NCBI GenBank assembly: GCA_036389335.1
Contig: DASVQC010000098.1
Coordinates: 72,742-136,741 of the forward strand
Source: JAIVGV01 sp036389335
GTDB taxonomy: Bacteria; Acidobacteriota; Blastocatellia; Pyrinomonadales; Pyrinomonadaceae
DNA: 64,000 nt
Direction of reading: 5' to 3'
The notes under the pieces were generated by a model. The model searched no databases, had not been told where the DNA came from, and saw only the letters and a list, made by a program, of their open reading frames with translations. The first letter of the stretch is position 1; each line of letters begins with the position of its first letter. This document shows, piece after piece, positions 1-8,317 of this stretch. The position numbers and the translations under genes are program-made.

Positions 1-450
1 GGGTTCGCCTTGAACGGCGACTGCCTCGGCTTCACGACGATGGTCTTCGAGCCTTACCAGAACGGGACCGTGACACCGGGCATCTGGCAGTCGTGGGACG
101 TTGACGCGGGACAGTTCTGGTCGTCAAGGTCGGCATCGTTCGGTGCTTGCACCGTTGTCGCCGGTTTCGGAGGCGCACCGTTCTATTCGCTATCTCAACT
201 TAAGGCGAATTGTCCGAATGCGGTCGCGGTGGCCTTCGGCGTCAACATCGGTTCGAACAACCCGAGCTATAACGTCTTCACCGATCTCGTCAGGTTCAAC
301 GACACGGTTTACGACTTCGAGGTGTTCAGCGCGCCCGCCAATAAGGATCAGTGCAAGAACGGCGGCTGGGCGACCTTCAACCCGAACCGCCCCGCAGGCC
401 CCTTCAAGAATCAGGGCGACTGCGTCTCGTTCGCCAGCAACGGCAAGTAG
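1..450 (+). CDS. C-terminal part of a secreted hypothetical protein (5' end outside window)
   Basis: The reading frame is open from the first base, so this is the 3' part of a gene; the TTG at 10 is not taken as the true start. The visible 149 residues are rich in Trp, Tyr, Asn and Gly and have paired Cys, as in exported beta-rich proteins. The tail, with DQCKNGGW followed by FKNQGDCVSFA, matches a C-terminal motif I recognise from many bacterial extracellular hypothetical proteins; its function is not known to me. A strong hairpin terminator follows 45 bp after the stop. Confidence 0.75.
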   Translation, partial: GFALNGDCLGFTTMVFEPYQNGTVTPGIWQSWDVDAGQFWSSRSASFGACTVVAGFGGAPFYSLSQLKANCPNAVAVAFGVNIGSNNPSYNVFTDLVRFNDTVYDFEVFSAPANKDQCKNGGWATFNPNRPAGPFKNQGDCVSFASNGK

Positions 451-495
451 TCGAAGCGCGGGCTTCGGTCTGCGTGCAGCCGGTGAGTGAGAGAA

Positions 496-526
496 GTGCC
501 TCCGCGCGGGCGGGGGCACTTTTTTT
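496..526 (+). terminator. Rho-independent terminator after the first gene
   Basis: A 10-bp stem (GTGCCTCCGC pairing with GCGGGGGCAC, one G-T pair) with a 4-nt loop is followed at once by seven T. It lies downstream of the partial secreted-protein gene and upstream of the amidohydrolase. Confidence 0.85.
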
Positions 527-611
527 ATCTAGGGCGTTGTCGGGCGGGGGCTAATGAAGTAAATTGCGCGGGCGTGAGTTTACCGAACGGGTCGCACCGG
601 GGAGGCTGTCG

Positions 612-1937
612 ATGAGGAGAGCGTCTTTCATTCTCGGCGTCGCGTTGTCGCTGCCGCTATTGGCCGGGGTGTTCCAGCGCCCGCGGGCGGCGGGCGCGCC
701 GGGCCGTCTCGGGGCGGACGCCTCGCGCGAGGCGCGCGTCAGCGCCGCCGCCGAGGCGATGCGCGCGCAGCTCGTCGCGCAGCGGCGCGACTTCCACGTC
801 CACCCGGAGCTGTCGAACCGGGAGGAGCGCACGGGGCGCGTCGTGGCCGAGCGCCTGCGCGCGCTCGGGCTCGAAGACGTGCGCGTGAACGTCGCGCTCC
901 ACGGCGTCGTCGCCATGCTCCGCGGCGCGAAGCCGGGGCCGGTCGTCGCCGTGCGCGCCGACATGGACGCGCTGCCCATTCAGGAAGTCAACGACGTGCC
1001 CTACAAGTCGCAGACGCCGGGCGTGAAGCACGCCTGCGGGCACGACGTGCACACGACGGTCGAGCTGGGCGTGGCGGAGGTGCTCAGCAAGATGCGCGGG
1101 GAGATGAACGGCTCGGTCAAATTCATCTTCCAGCCCGCGGAGGAGGGCGCGCCGCCGGGCGAGGAGGGCGGCGCGACGCTGATGATCAAGGAGGGCGCGC
1201 TCGACAACCCGCGCCCCGCGGCCATCTTCGGCCTGCACACCGAGCCGAACGTGCAGGCCGGGCAGATCGGTTACCATTCCGGCCCCGCCATGGCCTCGTC
1301 CGACACCTTCTCCATCGTCGTCAAAGGGAGGGCCTCGCACGGCGCGCAGCCGCAGAACGGCATCGACTCCGTGGTCGTCGCCTCGCAGTGCGTCCTCGCG
1401 CTGCAAAACATCCGCAGCCGCCGCATCGATCCCCTTGAGCCGCTCGTCATCACCGTCGGGACGATAAACGGGGGCACGCGCTTCAACGTCATCGCGGGCG
1501 AGGTGAAGATGACGGGCACGATGCGCACGCTCAACAACGAGGTGCGCGAGCGCGCCGTCGCGCTCATGCGCGAGACGCTGCAGAGCGTGACGCAGGCTTA
1601 CGGCGCGACCTACGAGCTGAGCTTCGAGGGCAGCAACCCCGTCACCTACAACGAGCCCTCGCTCGTCGAAGAGACGCTGCCGACCATCCGCCGCGTCGTC
1701 GGGGACAAGAACACGCTCGTCTTGAAACCCTTCATGCCCGCCGAGGACTTCGCGCACTACCAGAAGATCGTGCCCGGCTTCTACTACTTCCTCGGCGTCG
1801 GCAACCGCGCCAAGGGGATCAGCGCCGGCTGGCACACCGCCGACTTCGACGTCGACGAGGAGAGCCTCGTCGTCGGCGTCAAGGTGATGTCGAACGTCCT
1901 GCTCGACTACCTCGACCGGCACAAGAGCGACCGTTGA
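612..1937 (+). CDS. M20 family amidohydrolase (hippurate/IAA-amino acid hydrolase-like), exported
   Basis: A zinc- or manganese-dependent amidohydrolase expected to cleave N-acyl amino acids or small peptides. Metal-site motifs of the M20D group are visible: HACGHDVHT, FQPAEEG, LHTEP and a late AEDF with WHTADF. The central dimerisation domain follows around residues 210-330. I chose ATG 612, not the upstream in-frame GTG 564, because GGGGAGG lies 7 bases before it and the resulting protein begins with a clean signal peptide (MRRASFILGVALSLPLLAGV). That places the enzyme in the periplasm or outside. It is 441 aa, normal for the family. It stands alone, with a terminator before it and a new promoter after it. 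Confidence 0.9.
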   Translation: MRRASFILGVALSLPLLAGVFQRPRAAGAPGRLGADASREARVSAAAEAMRAQLVAQRRDFHVHPELSNREERTGRVVAERLRALGLEDVRVNVALHGVVAMLRGAKPGPVVAVRADMDALPIQEVNDVPYKSQTPGVKHACGHDVHTTVELGVAEVLSKMRGEMNGSVKFIFQPAEEGAPPGEEGGATLMIKEGALDNPRPAAIFGLHTEPNVQAGQIGYHSGPAMASSDTFSIVVKGRASHGAQPQNGIDSVVVASQCVLALQNIRSRRIDPLEPLVITVGTINGGTRFNVIAGEVKMTGTMRTLNNEVRERAVALMRETLQSVTQAYGATYELSFEGSNPVTYNEPSLVEETLPTIRRVVGDKNTLVLKPFMPAEDFAHYQKIVPGFYYFLGVGNRAKGISAGWHTADFDVDEESLVVGVKVMSNVLLDYLDRHKSDR

Positions 1938-1991
1938 GGCGCGAACCCCCCGCGCGCCCGCACGGCGTTCGCCGCGCCGCGAAAATTCGTG

Positions 1992-2020
1992 TTGACGGGG
2001 GAGGGGCCGGGTGGTAAAAC
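1992..2020 (+). promoter_or_regulatory. Putative sigma-70 promoter for the ferritin-like/MNIO cassette
   Basis: TTGACG and TAAAAC are separated by exactly 17 bases. A roughly 190-nt leader to the ATG at 2210 would result, containing the 14-base tandem repeat at 2044-2071. Confidence 0.5.
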
Positions 2021-2043
2021 TCGCGCCGTCCTCTCGCGGGACT

Positions 2044-2071
2044 TCTCGCTTTCGCATTCTCGCTTTCGCAT
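2044..2071 (+). repeat. Two perfect tandem copies of a 14-mer in the cassette leader
   Basis: TCTCGCTTTCGCAT occurs twice in direct succession and decays into related units (TTCAGATTCACGCTTTCGACTC) up to about 2099. The unit is two heptamers, the same period seen in the palindromic intergenic elements elsewhere in the window, but here there is only one arm. Confidence 0.8.
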
Positions 2072-2209
2072 TCAGATTCACGCTTTCGACTCAGACTCGC
2101 GCGCCGACGCCTGCCCCGAAGTCTGCGACCGCCGACGCGCGGCGCGCGTCCGCCTCATCTCACACCCGCCGGGCCGCCCGCCGCGCGCCCGCCTAAGAAG
2201 GAGACTCGA

Positions 2210-3859
2210 ATGAGCACACCGGCACTCCAACGCAAGGGATGGACTCCCGCGCGCGTGTTGGAGCACTTGCAGAACGCCGTCTACCTCGAAATGTGGACGG
2301 TGCCCCTCTACCTCACGTCCGCCTACTCGCTCGACGTGCCGAGCAACCCGAGCACGAACCGGCCAGAGTTCGCCGCCGTCCCGGTCAAGGACGGCAAGCC
2401 CGACTTCGCCAGCTTCACGCAGCAGGACTACAACCAGTACGCCTTCAACAACATTCTTTCCGTCGCCATACAGGAGATGCTGCACGTCGAGCTGGCCTCG
2501 AATCTCCTCAACGCCGTCCGCGAGGCCGGCTCGCCCGTGACCTTCACCGGCGCGCCGCAGACGCCGCCGCTCTCCGCGCCGAGCTACGCCGCGCCGCCCG
2601 CCTGCCTCGCCGCCGACGCGCTGCCCCCCGGCGTCACGCTCAAGCTCGGGCGCTTCGACGAGAATCAGGCGCTCCTCTTCCAGTGGGTCGAGACGCCCAA
2701 GCCGAAGCCCGCTTACGACATCGACGCTTGGCGCGCGACCTACGACTCCATCGGCCACTTCTACGAGTCGTTGTCCTACGGCGTGCTGGTCTGCTGGGCC
2801 GACCTCTACCCGGCGGCGGGCAGGGCCGCAGACCCTTTCCAGCGGGACGACTGGGAGGCGGCGGCCAGGCGCGCGCGCGGGGGCCGTCTGCTCAAGGCGG
2901 TCTTCGACCTCCCGGCCTTCCACGTCTCGGAGGCGAGGCGCGCCGCGAAGGGTTCGGGCGGCGCGGCGAATCAGGGCGGCGCGGCTGACCCCGCCGACTC
3001 CCCCGAGCTGCTTCAGGCCAGCTACAAGGACTTCAGCATAAAAATCTACGGGACGCGCGAGGAGGCCCTAGTCCGCGCGCGGGCCGCGATGACGGCCATC
3101 ACGGTGCAGGGCGAGGGCGCGGGGCCGGACACCAAGGACATCCCGACCAAGTTCCAGCCGACGGGCGATCCGGAGGACGCCATCGAGATCGCGCTCGACA
3201 AGGTGACGCACTACGAGCGCTTCACGGAGCTGGTCGGGCTGGCGCAGGAGGGTAAGTTCAGCTACGTCCCCGTGGCCGCGGCGCCAACGCCCGGCCCCTT
3301 CCTGAACGCGCTCAACCAGAGCTATTCGGCCTTCCTTTCGAGCCTCAACGAAGCCTTCTCGGGCAACACGGGCGCGATGAGCATCGCGGCGATGGCGGGA
3401 CTCGGCAACCGCGTCCTGCAGGCTTGGGAGAACGGCGTCGCCGCCGCAGAGATGTTCCAGTGGGTTGACGGCAACGAGTTCGTCGATCCGACGGGCGCGA
3501 AGGGCTACCACGCCTGTCAGGGGCTCGACAAGACCGGCACGAGCGACTGCGCCTACGGCTTCTTCCACACCTGCGCCGGCGCGAACATGTGCAAGGGGCA
3601 GGGCGGCTGCGGCGCGCGCAACGACGGCGAGAACCCTCCGATCGACTGGCAGCCCGGCTCGAACGAGTGCAAGAACCTCGGCCACTGCGGCATCCCCATC
3701 CCGGCCTCGCAGTGTTTCGACGACCCCGCCGCCAAGCCCGCGGACGTGTGGCAGTACGCGAGGCAGAAGATGGGCTTCCCGACGAACGAGCCGCAGCCCA
3801 ACTCTCTGCGCGCCTCGCTCTCGTCGACCTCGGGCGTGACCTGCCCGGCGGACGAGTGA
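2210..3859 (+). CDS. Ferritin-like (VioB N-terminal type) protein with Cys-rich C-terminal tail; candidate MNIO substrate
   Basis: The N-terminal half is a ferritin-like domain of the iminophenyl-pyruvate dimer synthase type. E27 lies in the first helix (VYLEMWTVPLY), and QEMLHVE with E89, H92 and E94 gives the ExxH iron-ligand signature. Residues about 430-505 switch to a Cys/Gly-rich segment with cysteines at 436, 447, 455, 461, 467, 487, 493 and 502, plus C545 near the end. CAGANMCKGQGGC in this segment resembles the core region of bufferin-type (DUF2282-like) MNIO substrates. ATG 2210 is preceded by AAGAAGGAGAC, a strong ribosome site. The MNIO gene starts 7 bp after the stop and its partner overlaps it, so the three are co-transcribed. 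No signal peptide is visible. The domain call is firm; the substrate role is inference. Confidence 0.82.
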   Translation: MSTPALQRKGWTPARVLEHLQNAVYLEMWTVPLYLTSAYSLDVPSNPSTNRPEFAAVPVKDGKPDFASFTQQDYNQYAFNNILSVAIQEMLHVELASNLLNAVREAGSPVTFTGAPQTPPLSAPSYAAPPACLAADALPPGVTLKLGRFDENQALLFQWVETPKPKPAYDIDAWRATYDSIGHFYESLSYGVLVCWADLYPAAGRAADPFQRDDWEAAARRARGGRLLKAVFDLPAFHVSEARRAAKGSGGAANQGGAADPADSPELLQASYKDFSIKIYGTREEALVRARAAMTAITVQGEGAGPDTKDIPTKFQPTGDPEDAIEIALDKVTHYERFTELVGLAQEGKFSYVPVAAAPTPGPFLNALNQSYSAFLSSLNEAFSGNTGAMSIAAMAGLGNRVLQAWENGVAAAEMFQWVDGNEFVDPTGAKGYHACQGLDKTGTSDCAYGFFHTCAGANMCKGQGGCGARNDGENPPIDWQPGSNECKNLGHCGIPIPASQCFDDPAAKPADVWQYARQKMGFPTNEPQPNSLRASLSSTSGVTCPADE

Positions 3860-3866
3860 GCGACCG

Positions 3867-4751
3867 ATGTTAGGCCCGGACTACCCCGACTTAGGCTTCG
3901 GCGTCGGCCTGCGCCACCAGCACTTCGCGCACGTGCTGGGGCAATGGCCGCCCGTCGATTGGTTCGAGGTCATCTCGGAGAACTTCATGGACTCCGGTGG
4001 CTGGCCGCGCCACGTGCTCGACCGCGTGGCCGAGCGCTACCCCGTCGTCATGCACGGCGTCTCGCTGTCAATCGGAAGCTGTGACCCGCTCGACTTCGAG
4101 TACCTTGCGAAGCTCAAGCGGCTGGCGCGCGAGACGGGGGCGCGCTGGGTCTCCGACCACCTCTGCTGGACGGGGGTGGCGGGCCGCAACACGCACGACC
4201 TGCTCCCGCTCCCGCTCGACGAGGCGACGCTCGGCCACGTCGTCGGGCGCGTGCGCGTCGTACAGGACTTTCTCGAACGACCGCTCGCGCTTGAGAACCC
4301 GAGCAGCTACCTCGCCTTCAAGGGCGACACGCTCAAGGAGTGGGAGTTCCTCTCGGCGGTCGCGGAGGAGGCCGACTGCCGCCTGCTCTTGGACGTGAAC
4401 AACGTCTACGTGTCGAGCGTCAACCACGGCTTCGACCCCGCCGAGTACGTCGAGTCTCTGCCGCACGCGCGCGTCGTCCAGATACACCTCGCGGGCCACA
4501 CCGACTGCGGCACGCACGTCTTAGACACGCACGACGGGCGCGTCGCAGACCCCGTGTGGGAACTCTACCGCCTCGCGCGGCGCAGGATCGGCGGCGTCTC
4601 GACGCTGCTCGAATGGGACTCGAACCTCCCCCCGTTCCCGGAGCTTCACGCGGAGGTTTTGAAGGCGCGCCGCCACGCGCAGGCCGACGCGCAGTCGGAG
4701 GCCGACGCCGCGGGCGGCGCGCCGCCCGCCTCGGCGCGGGCGCACGCATGA
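3867..4751 (+). CDS. MNIO family enzyme (DUF692; MbnB/BufB/TglH-like multinuclear iron oxygenase)
   Basis: A TIM-barrel multinuclear non-haem iron enzyme; characterised relatives oxidatively modify cysteine or other residues of peptide substrates. The family's metal ligands and active-site motifs are present in order: GVGLRHQHF, FEVISENFM, VMHGVSLSIG, SDHLCW, LENPSSY, LLLDVNNVYV followed by NHGFD, QIHLAGH, LDTHD and LEWDSNLP. At 294 aa it is full length. It lies 7 bp after the Cys-rich ferritin-like gene and its TGA overlaps the ATG of the DUF2063 gene (ATGA). This order of substrate, MNIO and DUF2063 mirrors buf and mbn-type operons. Family assignment is secure; the chemistry is not known. 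Confidence 0.93.
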   Translation: MLGPDYPDLGFGVGLRHQHFAHVLGQWPPVDWFEVISENFMDSGGWPRHVLDRVAERYPVVMHGVSLSIGSCDPLDFEYLAKLKRLARETGARWVSDHLCWTGVAGRNTHDLLPLPLDEATLGHVVGRVRVVQDFLERPLALENPSSYLAFKGDTLKEWEFLSAVAEEADCRLLLDVNNVYVSSVNHGFDPAEYVESLPHARVVQIHLAGHTDCGTHVLDTHDGRVADPVWELYRLARRRIGGVSTLLEWDSNLPPFPELHAEVLKARRHAQADAQSEADAAGGAPPASARAHA

Positions 4752-5635
4752 GCGGCGGCGGCGCGACGGAGTTCGGGCTCGAACGCTTGCAGCGTTGGGT
4801 GCAGGCGGTCGTCACACACCAACGCGGCGTCGGCGCGGGCGTCGCCTCGGACGAGGCGCGCGCGTGCATCCGCGTCGAGCCCGGCGCGGTCGAGACGGTC
4901 GTCGCGCCGTCGGCGACGCTCTCGGGCGCGCAGCGGCTCGCCGTCTACTCGCGCTCGTATCACGCGCGGCTCCTTCAATGCCTGCGCGAGACTTTCCCGG
5001 CGCTCCTTCGCGCGCTCGGCGGAGAACTCTTCGACCTCTTCGCGCTCGGATACCTGGAGCGCCACCCGCCGCACAGCTACACGCTCGACCGCCTCGCCGA
5101 CGACTTCGCGCGACACCTCGCCGAGACGAGGCCCGACGCCGACGCGCCGCCCGCCGAGAGGGAGGCGTGGCCCGACTTCGTCGTCGAACTGGCGGCGCTC
5201 GAACTCGAATTCGCGAAGGTCTACGACGGCCCCGGCCTCGAAGGGCGCGCGCGGGGGAGCGCCCGGCGCGCGGTGGAGCTTTTCACGCGGGACGACGGGC
5301 GACTCCTCGAAGCGCGCCCCGCGCGCGCGCCGTCCTCGCGCCTCTTCGCCTTCGGCCACCCGGTTCACGCCTACATGTTGGCCGCGCGCGCGGGCGAGAG
5401 TCCGGCGCTGCCCCGGCCCGCTCAGACCTTCGTCGCGATGACGCGGCTCGACTACCGCGTCTCGGTGTACGGGCTGGACGCCGCGCAGCATTCGTTCCTC
5501 CACGCGCTCGGCGGCGGGCGCTCGGTCGGCGAGGCCCTCGAAGCGTCCGGCGGCGAAGGCGCGGGGGCGCGCGCCTCGACCGCCCGCGGCTGGCTGCGCG
5601 AGTGGGCCGACAGAGGTTTCTTTGATATCTTCTGA
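4748..5635 (+). CDS. DUF2063 (MbnC/BufC-like) partner of the MNIO enzyme
   Basis: The N-terminal domain carries the DUF2063 pattern LSGAQRLAVYSRSYHARLL, LRETFPALLRALG and YLERHPPHSYTL, at about residues 55-115. In known systems this domain helps the MNIO enzyme bind its precursor, despite the old label 'putative DNA-binding domain'. The ATG at 4748 overlaps the MNIO stop, so the two are translationally coupled; the open frame continues upstream to 4340 but only as shadow of the MNIO gene. The 295-aa length and an additional C-terminal half (about 150-295) fit BufC-like proteins. This is the last gene of the cassette. Confidence 0.88.
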   Translation: MSGGGATEFGLERLQRWVQAVVTHQRGVGAGVASDEARACIRVEPGAVETVVAPSATLSGAQRLAVYSRSYHARLLQCLRETFPALLRALGGELFDLFALGYLERHPPHSYTLDRLADDFARHLAETRPDADAPPAEREAWPDFVVELAALELEFAKVYDGPGLEGRARGSARRAVELFTRDDGRLLEARPARAPSSRLFAFGHPVHAYMLAARAGESPALPRPAQTFVAMTRLDYRVSVYGLDAAQHSFLHALGGGRSVGEALEASGGEGAGARASTARGWLREWADRGFFDIF

Positions 5636-5711
5636 GCCGCGGCGGAAGTCAGTCGCCGCTTCCCGAATCCAAACGCGGTCGGAAGGGAGTGGTGTCCCGG
5701 TATCAGCTTTC

Positions 5712-5807
5712 CTCTGTGCTATCTCTGTGATCTCTGTGTCTCTGTGGTGAGTGCTTATGATCCTTAACTCACCACGGAGGCACAGAGATCACAGAGATAG
5801 CACAGAG
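5712..5807. repeat. Palindromic intergenic element, CTCTGTG family, copy 1
   Basis: Two near-perfect 40-base arms (5712-5751 and 5768-5807) built of CTCTGTG-type units, ending in GTGGTGAG / CTCACCAC around a 16-base spacer. Related copies are at 8147, 26379, 28971 and 33202. Apart from this hairpin, I see no gene in 5636-5864. Confidence 0.9.
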
Positions 5808-5864
5808 TAGAAATCTAATCAGGGCACCACGCGGAAGGGGGAAGCCCTTGCGAGGAGAACTCAG

Positions 5865-7373
5865 TTGAGCGCGCGCGCGGGGCGCGGCGGCGCGGCGCAG
5901 GCGGCGCTGCTACTGCTCGCCTTCGCGCTCTTCGCCCCCGCCCGCGCCCCGGCGCAGGAGAAGACGCTGCGCTGGGGCGCTGACCCGAGCGGCGGCGCGC
6001 CCTACGTCTACACGGACCCGGCGCACCCCGACAGGTACATCGGCTACGAGCAGGAGATGGTCGAGGCGCTCGCCGCGGCGATGGGGCGGCGGGCCGAGTT
6101 CGTCCCGACCGACTGGGAGACCATCGTCTCGGCCCTCCAGCGCGGCGGGTTCGACATCGTCGTCAACGGGCTGGAGCCGACCGAAGATCGCGCGCGCCAG
6201 ATACTCTTCAGCAAGCCCTACTACGTCTTCCAGCTCCAGCTCACCGTCCGCAAAAACGAAGATCGCATCCGCACGCTCGAAGACTGCCGCCGGCGCGTGG
6301 TCGGGACGCTCTCGAACACCGCCGCCTCGCGCCTGATGGAGAAGGAGGGCATCCCCTTCCGCGGCTACGCCGACCCCGTCGGCGCGTACCGCGACCTCGA
6401 AGTGCGGCGCATCGACGCCGTCCTGATGGACGTGCCGATGGAGATGTTCTACGCGCGCTCGAACCCGCGACTCAAACCCGCCGGCGAGCCCTTCTACCGC
6501 GGCGTGTACGTCGTCGGCCTGCGGCAGGGCGACGAGAAGTTGAAGGCCGAAGTTGACGCCGGGATCGACAAGATCGTCGCCGACGGCTCGCTCGAACGCA
6601 TCCTCCGCAAGTGGAACCTCTGGAACGACGCGCAACTCGAACTGCGGCAGGCGCAGGCCGCGGGCGAGGCGGTCAAGTTCGAGATGACCTCCTCGGACTT
6701 CAACTGGCGCGAGGCGCTGCTGCGGCTGACGCGCGCGGCGGGCGTGACAGTCTTGATCGCGCTCGGCTCGATGCTCATCGCGCTCTCGACGGGGCTGCTG
6801 CTCGCGTTGGGTCAGTGGAAGGGCGCGCGCTGGTTGCGCGCGCTCTGCACCGTCTACGTCGAGTTCTTCCGCGGCACGCCCGTCCTCGTCCAGCTTTTGT
6901 TCCTCTACTTCGGGCTCCCGAAGCTCGGCCTCGCGATGCCGAACTGGCTGACCGCGCTGATCGGGCTCGGGCTCAACTACGCGGCCTACGAGTCGCAGGT
7001 CTACCGCGCCGCGCTCGAAGCCGTGCCGCGCGGCCAGTGGGAAGTCTCCTACTCGCTCGGCATGAGCCCGGCGCTCGCCTTCCGCCGCATCATCTTCCCG
7101 CAGGCGTTTCGGGTGGCGCTCCCGCCGATGACCAACGACTTCGTCTCGCTCTTCAAAGACACCTCGGTCGCCTTCGCCATCTCGGTCTGGGAGCTGGCGA
7201 CCGCCTACCGGGAGCTGGCGAACGCTTCGGGCGAGTTCATGCTGCTCGGCGCGGTCGTCTCCGCCTTCTACCTCGCGATGAGCCTGCCGCTGGCGCACCT
7301 CGCGCGGCGTCTCGAAGTCCGCATGAGGGGGCAGCGCGCCGTGCTCGCGGTCGAGTCGGAGGTGGCGACATGA
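5865..7373 (+). CDS. Polar amino-acid ABC transporter: fused substrate-binding protein and permease
   Basis: Residues about 10-32 form a signal peptide (LLLLAFALFAPARAPAQ). Residues 35-260 are a solute-binding domain of the HisJ/GlnH type (YIGYEQEMVEALAAAMG, VNGLEPTEDRA). From about 285 comes the permease part, with the His/Glu/Gln-type motif FFRGTPVLVQLLFLYFG and the EAA loop (EAVPRGQWEVSYSLGMSP) that contacts the ATPase. The TTG start at 5865 is supported by GAGGAG 7 bases upstream. The stop overlaps the ATPase ATG. Such fusions tether the receptor to the channel and are known for the GlnPQ class. The substrate cannot be read from sequence. Confidence 0.9.
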   Translation: MSARAGRGGAAQAALLLLAFALFAPARAPAQEKTLRWGADPSGGAPYVYTDPAHPDRYIGYEQEMVEALAAAMGRRAEFVPTDWETIVSALQRGGFDIVVNGLEPTEDRARQILFSKPYYVFQLQLTVRKNEDRIRTLEDCRRRVVGTLSNTAASRLMEKEGIPFRGYADPVGAYRDLEVRRIDAVLMDVPMEMFYARSNPRLKPAGEPFYRGVYVVGLRQGDEKLKAEVDAGIDKIVADGSLERILRKWNLWNDAQLELRQAQAAGEAVKFEMTSSDFNWREALLRLTRAAGVTVLIALGSMLIALSTGLLLALGQWKGARWLRALCTVYVEFFRGTPVLVQLLFLYFGLPKLGLAMPNWLTALIGLGLNYAAYESQVYRAALEAVPRGQWEVSYSLGMSPALAFRRIIFPQAFRVALPPMTNDFVSLFKDTSVAFAISVWELATAYRELANASGEFMLLGAVVSAFYLAMSLPLAHLARRLEVRMRGQRAVLAVESEVAT

Positions 7374-8113
7374 TCCGCGTCGAGAATCTGGTCAAGGAGT
7401 TCGGCGGCGCGCGCATCCTCCACGGCGTCAGCTTCGAGGTTCCCGCGGGCGCGGTGCTCGGCGTCGTCGGCGCGTCGGGCAGCGGCAAGTCCACGCTGCT
7501 GCGCTGCCTGAACGGGCTGGAGCGGATCACGGGCGGCGCGTTCGAGTGCGCGGGCGTGAGGCTCGAAGCCGGGCTCGCGCCGAAGGAGTACCAGCGCAGG
7601 GTGTGGCGTCTGCGGCGCGGCGTCGGCACGGTCTTCCAGCACCTCTACCTGTTCCCGCACCTCTCGGCCCTCGGCAACGTGACGGAAGCGCCCGTGCGCG
7701 TGCTCAAGGTCGCGCCGCGGGAGGCCGAGGCGCACGCCTACGAGCTGCTCGAACGGGTCGGGCTCAAAGAGGCGGCGCGGCGCTACCCCGATTCGCTCTC
7801 GGGCGGCGAGCAGCAGCGCGTCGCCATCGCGCGCGCCCTCGCCATGCGACCGGGCGTCATCCTCTTCGACGAGCCGACGAGCGCGCTCGACCCGCGCCGC
7901 ACGAACGAGATTCGCGCGATGCTGAGGGAGTTCGCGCGCGACGGCGGGCAGACGCTGATGATCGTCTCCCACTCGATCAACTTCCTCAAAGGGCTCGCCG
8001 ACTACCTGCTCTACATGGAGGGCGGGCGCGTCGTCGAGTTCGGCGAGGCGGGCGCGATGTTCGCCGCGCCGCGGGAGGCGCGCACGCGCGACTTCTTCGA
8101 TCAGGCGAAGTGA
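7370..8113 (+). CDS. Polar amino-acid ABC transporter ATP-binding protein (GlnQ-like)
   Basis: A 247-aa ABC ATPase with Walker A GASGSGKST, signature LSGGEQQR, Walker B VILFDEPTSALDP and switch His in IVSHS. Its nearest family is the glutamine/histidine-type importer ATPase. ATG 7370 overlaps the permease TGA (ATGA), giving coupled translation; the frame is open upstream only as shadow of the permease. Together with the preceding fusion it makes a complete two-gene importer. Confidence 0.94.
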   Translation: MIRVENLVKEFGGARILHGVSFEVPAGAVLGVVGASGSGKSTLLRCLNGLERITGGAFECAGVRLEAGLAPKEYQRRVWRLRRGVGTVFQHLYLFPHLSALGNVTEAPVRVLKVAPREAEAHAYELLERVGLKEAARRYPDSLSGGEQQRVAIARALAMRPGVILFDEPTSALDPRRTNEIRAMLREFARDGGQTLMIVSHSINFLKGLADYLLYMEGGRVVEFGEAGAMFAAPREARTRDFFDQAK

Positions 8114-8146
8114 TCGTCGCCGGGTAGCGTCCTAATTTAAATTCTG

Positions 8147-8242
8147 CTCTGTGCCCCCTCCGTGCCCTCTGTGCCTCTGTGGTGAGTGCTTAAGACTCTG
8201 ACCTCACCACGGAGTCACGGAGAACACGGAGGGGGCACAGAG
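8147..8242. repeat. Palindromic intergenic element, CTCTGTG family, copy 2
   Basis: Arms of CTCTGTG/CTCCGTG units flank GTGGTGAG...CTCACCAC, with a short spacer (TGCTTAAGACTCTGAC). It lies 34 bp after the transporter ATPase. It extends the following reading frame upstream artificially, so the start of the next gene was placed after it. Confidence 0.88.
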
Positions 8243-8317
8243 AAAAGCCCAAATCAGGTCACTACTCGTCGCCGCGCGCCGTCGTACTTTTCGCGCCCCG
8301 GCCTCATCAAACCCACG

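Noticed and set aside
2210..3859. Annotation as violacein biosynthesis protein VioB
   Set aside because: Only the ferritin-like N-terminal domain type matches; the protein is about half the length of VioB and no other violacein gene is present.
4340..4747. An N-terminal extension of the DUF2063 protein reaching back to 4340
   Set aside because: It overlaps the MNIO gene completely and is Arg-rich shadow sequence; the ATGA overlap at 4748 is the natural start.
5712..5807. An insertion sequence or MITE with terminal inverted repeats
   Set aside because: There is no target-site duplication that I can identify, and the arms themselves are tandem units meeting near the centre; listed as a palindromic repeat.
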